Shown here: positions 58,956-64,000 of the stretch, piece by piece
Layout: each line of letters opens with the position of its first letter
Position numbering within the stretch: the stretch's first letter is position 1
DNA from: Scleromitrula shiraiana
Lineage: Eukaryota > Ascomycota > Leotiomycetes > Helotiales > Sclerotiniaceae
DNA: 64,000 nucleotides
Reading direction: 5' to 3'
NCBI GenBank assembly: GCA_028455995.1
Contig: JABELC010000003.1
Location: forward strand, 62,001 to 126,000
The notes under the pieces: generated by a model
The model's database searches: none
Told to the model about the DNA's origin: nothing
The model's input: only the letters and a program-made list of their open reading frames with translations
Position numbers and translations under genes: made by a program

Positions 58956-61900
58956 CTGCGAACCTAAATTAAGGAACCATGAGCACGGAATGAATAGAAT
59001 ATTTAGTTATCCAAATGACAATATATTTAGGATTTGAATACTCTCTCGAGCAGTATGAAGAAGAGTATCCGGTAGTATTATAACGGCTGATATTGAAGGA
59101 TTAATACCATTCAAGTACATATCTTTCAATATTAGAAATATTAGCAATATATTAAAATATTGAATTCTTGAGATGGAATGCTTCAAGATTGCCTATTTAG
59201 ACAACTTGAATCCTAAACACATCATATTCAAGTTTCTCTGTTTTAAATGGTATTTTAACTTAAATTCTACTATTTCAATATATTTCAAATAATAAATAAT
59301 ATCTGCCAGATTCATATTATACATTGTAATTTTTTGCAAAAATATTATTATATAGTATAATTAAAATGAAGTATATATTAACTTTGAAGTATAGAAAATA
59401 CTATTCCTCATACTGCTCTCGAGAGAAAAACGACAAACTTTACAGCTTACTTACAATGAGACTGCCCACATTCAAGTTATGAGTGTTTCAGAAGTTATAT
59501 GTGGAGTTATATGTAAAGTTATATGCGAAGTAACAATAGCAAAACGAATGATTGAAGCTATAGAAGAAGAGTCCTTCAAGATCACCTATGGAATCGAGCT
59601 TGATTATATATTGAGGTACTAGTATGAAGTCGTAAGTGCGAGATGCTATAAGTTTAGATCGTGGTTAGGTGTATCTGGTGACTGAAATAGTATTCACGTG
59701 GTTAAAACGTCATATATACATACTAGATAGTAGTTGATCTACTAATTAGCTTAGTAGTAAAGCGACTCCCCTTTTGAGCCTAACCGAAGTTGATTTGCAC
59801 GAGTCAAGAAGATGATCATGTGAGATGTTTGAATGTCTGTAATCACATGAGGTACCGTTGAATTTGTGATTCCATCTGTATGATGTAATCTAGTTGGAGA
59901 TTCAAATTATTATTGAGATCGAGTTACATAATAGGATGACGTTAAAGTCTAAAGCTAATTGAAACACTAAAATCAACTTGAACGTTTAAAACGAACTCAA
60001 ATACTGAAATTCAAACGAACATCCAGAGTGACTAACAAATCATAACTAAATTGAATTATCACGGTTCCTTGAACCTCTAGAAATTAAGAGGAATTAAATG
60101 GCTAAATATAACCTATACATTGAAATGATGATAAATACTGATAGATTTCCCTAGATAAGATGATTACTTGACCTTACCTTCCCTACGATTAGATAGATAC
60201 GTCCTAATAATTCAGTGTTCCCAAAAAACGTTGTTTTCAAGGTCCACATGGGTACTAAGTAAGAGGTTCAAATTCAAGCTATTAGCATCATTATTCACAA
60301 GTCCTTACACCCCTACATCTCAATCCACTCCTAAAATCCTAATAAATATCCCCATTCCTCCCCCCTTTTCCCATTCTCACAATCACTTCCACCTTAATTC
60401 CCGTGCGCCCCTCTATAAATCTCTTCCCATCTCTAAGGATAAACCTCCGCAGTCTACCTCCCACTCCCCGCATCATACCAAGCCTCACAAAGCAGCCCAC
60501 TTACCGCGGCCCCCGCCGTCGAACAAACCTACCCAACTCTATACAATGAATCTGCTACACTAGTTCCATTATGAATAGCATACAAAAAGCTTGTGTTGGT
60601 CTGAACCGTCACTTATAGTTGTATGCATTGAGTGGACCATTGATAACCCAGCCTTTGTTGGAGTACTAGACGAATTCGCGAAGTTGGGTGTTGTTTAGAG
60701 CTGTATCGATGTACTATACGTTTGATTACTAGTAGTATAATTTTTTATTTTTTATTTATTTTTATTATTTTTCATACTAACTTGAATTATAAAACAATAA
60801 ATTTCTTGAACTTCAAGTTCAAAAAAGTTATTCATTTTAAAATCATTTAAAGATAGTAAGTTATCTAAAATTTAAAAAAAAGAATATACTACTACTACTA
60901 GTAGTACTAGTAACGTGAAATAATAAGTACTAGTAATATTTTATATCATACTAGTAGTAACTTGGAAATTTGAAAATGATCTTGCCAGTGAAATATCAAA
61001 AATTTTATTTTACTAGTGACTTGAATTCTACAATTGCTGAAGCACCTCGTCACATTATCCTTCAAGACACAGCCATTCGAGTAGACATGAATGATGATAT
61101 TTTAGATGCGGTTTTCAAAGTGCCAACCTGAATCCGTCAATGAGTGCTTGTTAACAAGAAGTCTCACCATCTAATTGTCCTCGGCTTTTTCATACCAGAA
61201 ATTTAATGCCATTGACTCCTTCTTGATTACTCATGTTGAACTTTCATCTTGAGAGTCTTTACACCCTTGATACGAGGTGGCTCAAACAATGAAAGGTCGA
61301 TCCAGATGCAAGTGACCTGATCAGTTCAATGCATGCAATCCATATTCTAGTCAACTTAACTATAACCAAAAACAAAGGTATGACACGGTGAGCTAATTTA
61401 TTTTATAATGTCTCTTCAAGGGTTGAACATTCAAATGAATTTTGAACAGATCTATTCAATGTTTATCTGCAATAGAGATAATGAAGTAGTTATTAATTTC
61501 AGTTACTTTTAACAGCTGCCCAGACTTCAGACATTTAAACCGAATATACTCACAACATATAGTAGTAATAGAGTAACTGAACTGACATTCAAAATCATAA
61601 CATCTCGATGACTCGCTTTTAGCATTGACCAAATATCAACGTAACACAACACGAAGCTCAAGCTTCAACGGGAAGAACCGCACCTCACCCCAAAAATAAC
61701 CCAATACCATCCTTCCAATCTCCCACTTCCCAATGTCATTCATATATTATAGACATAGAAAATTATTCGTGAATCTTACATTGTCAAACATTCGCTTGAG
61801 CTTATTCATCAGTGCCGAAATTACTGGTGTTACATTCGAATCCTGATGACTTGGATGACTAAAGCTTTGAGTAACATGTCAGCACGATGGTGAACGGTGA

Positions 61901-62348
61901 TTTTTTATGGAAGGATTTTTAGATTGTGGATTTTGCTTGCTTGGATTGATCTTGCTTCCTTCTCGTACTGATGACTTAGATCTTGGGTTTAGGTTCAGGT
62001 TTGTGTGTTTGGTAAAATTTGTGAGACATCTTCTTTCTATAGTTGGAATTACTTTGCCGAGATGCGTGCTTTGGCTATGGGGTTGGATGATTTGGTAATG
62101 GAGGATGAATGAAAATTAGATGACTGTGTTGAGTAGAAGGACCTTTATACTACTGTATATTACACAGTATGAATGAATTGCTTATATATGACCATTAAAT
62201 CCCATCTCATTTATATCATTACTTCACTTAAACTCATCAGTCCTTCACTTCACAGTACTTCAATCTTCATTTCACTTCTTAGTCAGTCTCTACTTCTATA
62301 AATCTATTTCAATTCTTCCATATAAATCAATCACCCAATCCAAACAAA
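58956..62348. repeat. AT-rich island, same word vocabulary, no supported gene
   Basis: ACTAGTA words cluster at about 59630, 60729 and 60894-61016, with AACTTGAA and TTCAAGTT nearby. A 131-codon ORF at 60168-60563 is Pro/Ser/His-rich and low complexity and not supported. The region near 62160-62340 should hold the lyase promoter. Confidence 0.5.
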
Positions 62349-63212
62349 ATGTCTCCCAAATTCACCATCCCTCAACTTCTCATCCTCCTCCCATTTCTTG
62401 GTCTTGCCGCCGCTGCCCCCGCCAAAGGTAGCTCCACACTCTCCTTCACAACCTCCCCCTCCAAAACCAGCAGTACCAGTGTTCCCCTCGGAACAGGCAC
62501 CAACACCCTTCTCACTACAAAACTCAACCCAACCTGCGCCCCCGGCGGAAACTTCGACCTCTCATCCTGGACACTTCAGCTCCCCACCGGATCCAAAGGC
62601 CACCCCGACAGCATCACCGGTTCCAAACTCTCCTCCTGCACTGGCTACCAAGATAGTGCACACTCCTACTTCTACACTTCCTCTACCGATGGGTCGCTTG
62701 TGATGAAAGTCCCCGGATCACCCGCATCAAGCGGCTGTGTCACCACGACAAATTCCCTCCATTGCCGAACCGAGCTTCGAGAAGCATCGCCCTCATCATG
62801 GGATCCCCAATCTTCAACAAATAAATTAAGCGCCACAGTTGCCGTCATCACAGCAGACGATTCATCCCACGGTACCGTAATCGGACAAATCCACATCGAC
62901 GACAGTGTATCCTCCAAGCCCGTCTGCGAACTCTTCTACAACTCCAAGGGCGAAATCAGTATCGGAGTTGAGCAGACCCGAGCTGGAGGAAATGAAATTG
63001 TTACCGACATTGGAATTGTGCCGTTGGGACAGAAATTCAATTATGTGATTGCGTATGAGGGGGGTCAGTTGAGTGTGGAAATCAATGGGAAGAAAACTAA
63101 TGTTAGCACTTATCAGTTGGATTCTCCGAGGAGTTATTTCAAGGTGGGAAACTATAATCAAGGAAGCAGCAAGTCGGAGGTTCATTTTTTTGCAATTGAT
63201 GTTCAACATTAG
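62349..63212 (+). CDS. Secreted polysaccharide lyase, alginate-lyase-2 type (PL7/PL20)
   Basis: Single-exon gene of 287 codons. A signal peptide (PQLLILLPFLGLAAAAPA) is cleaved near residue 22-24, then a Ser/Thr-rich linker leads to the catalytic beta-jelly-roll. Family landmarks are NFDLSSWTLQLPTGS (68-82), RTELREA (140-146, the catalytic Arg/Glu strand), GQIHIDD with the QIH triad (180-182) and YFKVGNYNQG (263-272, containing the catalytic Tyr region). These motifs belong to PF08787-type lyases, which cleave uronic-acid polymers (alginate, glucuronan) by beta-elimination. In fungi the PL20 glucuronan lyases fit best, but family PL7 is possible. The C-ending to G-ending codon shift occurs near 62950. 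The gene is intact. Confidence 0.85.
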   Translation: MSPKFTIPQLLILLPFLGLAAAAPAKGSSTLSFTTSPSKTSSTSVPLGTGTNTLLTTKLNPTCAPGGNFDLSSWTLQLPTGSKGHPDSITGSKLSSCTGYQDSAHSYFYTSSTDGSLVMKVPGSPASSGCVTTTNSLHCRTELREASPSSWDPQSSTNKLSATVAVITADDSSHGTVIGQIHIDDSVSSKPVCELFYNSKGEISIGVEQTRAGGNEIVTDIGIVPLGQKFNYVIAYEGGQLSVEINGKKTNVSTYQLDSPRSYFKVGNYNQGSSKSEVHFFAIDVQH

Positions 63213-63818
63213 GGGGGTATTGAGAGTCATGATTGGATTACAAAGTGTGGTAAGCTTGTGGCTTATGAGAAGTTATTGTACGAGCTAGACGGATGACAGT
63301 TTGGAATTTTGGAAATTTTGGAAGGATTCGCGTTTTCTGTCATTCACATTGCCTTTTTTTTTCTTACATCCCTATTCGTGTTTTGTTTTATTTTGATTTA
63401 TCTATTCTTTTTATCCTGTTATTCGATTTGTATATGGATTTCGAACTTTGCAAGTTATCCGTAGTATTGCCCCGGAAAAGAAAAGAAATGCATACATTAC
63501 TTTCCAAGAACATAGAGTTTACTATACTGTCTATACACAACAGCATGCGATATCACGTAAAATTAAATCTAATGAGAATCTCAAATGGAATATAGAAACC
63601 ACCTGTTCCACATTCATACCAAAAAAGTAGTAAAACCTCCAAGTCCAAAAGACCGAACCCCACAGGCCCTAAACACTCACCCCAGTCCATCTAACACCCC
63701 CACCAACCTTCCCTTCCACAGCCCTCCTCTATCGCCCTATATATTTTTCAATAAACTAAACCCCATATCAAATAAGACCGACTGAATCCAATTCAGGACA
63801 CTTGGCCTAGTAGCCAAA
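63213..63818. other. intergenic, no supported gene
   Basis: 3' region of the lyase gene. ORFs at 63293-63595 and 63585-63785 are low complexity. Confidence 0.4.
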
Positions 63819-63904
63819 CCCCCGGTCGTCTAGTTGGTTTATGACGTCAGACTGTAATTGAAAAGATAATCTGGATGTCGCGCGTTCAACTCGCGCCTGG
63901 GGGA
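63819..63904 (+). tRNA. tRNA-Tyr (anticodon GTA) with 11-nt intron
   Basis: The cloverleaf folds by eye. The acceptor CCCCCGG (63819-63825) pairs with CTGGGGG (63897-63903, one G-T), with discriminator A at 63904. The C1-G72 pair is the eukaryotic Tyr identity element. D-arm GTC/GAC (63828-63845). Anticodon stem TCAGA/TCTGG (63847-63851 and 63870-63874), anticodon GTA at 63854-63856. An 11-nt intron follows position 37 (63858-63868); fungal tRNA-Tyr genes always have one there. T-arm GCGCG-TTCAACT-CGCGC (63880-63896) contains the B box. Confidence 0.95.
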
Positions 63905-63912
63905 ATCACCTA

Positions 63913-63929
63913 TTTTTGCCATTTTTTTT
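63913..63929 (+). terminator. RNA polymerase III terminator
   Basis: A T5 run at 63913-63917, then T8 at 63922-63929, beginning 9 nt after the tRNA-Tyr end. Confidence 0.8.
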
Positions 63930-64000
63930 CGATCTCGTTGTTGTGGTTGTGGGTTGCGAGGATGGAAAAAGGGGAAGTGAAGATTTTTTTTTGCTTTGGG

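Noticed and set aside
60168..60563. 131-codon Pro/Ser/His-rich ORF
   Set aside because: Low-complexity translation of C-rich DNA, no domain, no conserved start context.

Overview
This window is nuclear DNA from a filamentous ascomycete. The gene set (eisosome Pil1, AA9 lytic monooxygenase, Zn2Cys6 factors, an RNA-silencing RdRP, SWI/SNF subunit Ssr4), the short GT-AG introns and the intron-containing tRNA-Tyr all point there. The small BTB proteins and AT-rich intergenic DNA recall Leotiomycetes (Helotiales, Sclerotiniaceae-like), but that placement is inference.

Layout. 0-10.2 kb: the start of a BTB protein gene (left edge), a Pil1-type eisosome gene, a small His-rich ORF, an SDR with an in-frame stop, a broken second BTB gene, a palindromic GGAATATG repeat cluster, and an AA9 LPMO with a 1-nt frameshift and a 9-nt microexon. 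11.3-16 kb: a monocarboxylate-type MFS transporter divergent from a Zn2Cys6 regulator, a plausible co-regulated pair. 16-20 kb: gene-free DNA holding a degenerate array of about 135-171 bp units with a gap-free core of about 37 bp. 21.7-28.8 kb: an intact RNA-dependent RNA polymerase (QDE-1/RRP type), decayed coding relics, and an unknown two-exon gene. 28.9-31.2 kb: AT-rich low-complexity island. 31.3-36.7 kb: 6-phosphogluconate dehydrogenase and an RBM42-like RRM protein. 38.3-45.8 kb: a P450 with a frameshift at an A8 run and a heavily damaged O-methyltransferase, separated by a 4-kb island rich in ACTAGT, TTCAAGTT and CCGAGTC words. 47.9-57.2 kb: a repetitive low-complexity protein, Ssr4, and a GH15-like glycosidase. 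57.9-64 kb: an unknown Cys-rich protein, another word-rich island, a secreted PL7/PL20-type lyase and tRNA-Tyr(GTA).

Housekeeping genes (PIL1, GND1, RRM protein, SSR4, GH15-like, RdRP) are intact. Accessory genes (SDR, BTB, AA9, P450, OMT) carry lesions in this assembly. The most unusual signals are the spaced repeat array at 18.8-20 kb, the shared word vocabulary of the intergenic islands, and an abrupt change in third-codon-position composition within exons (C-ending codons giving way to G/T-ending codons).
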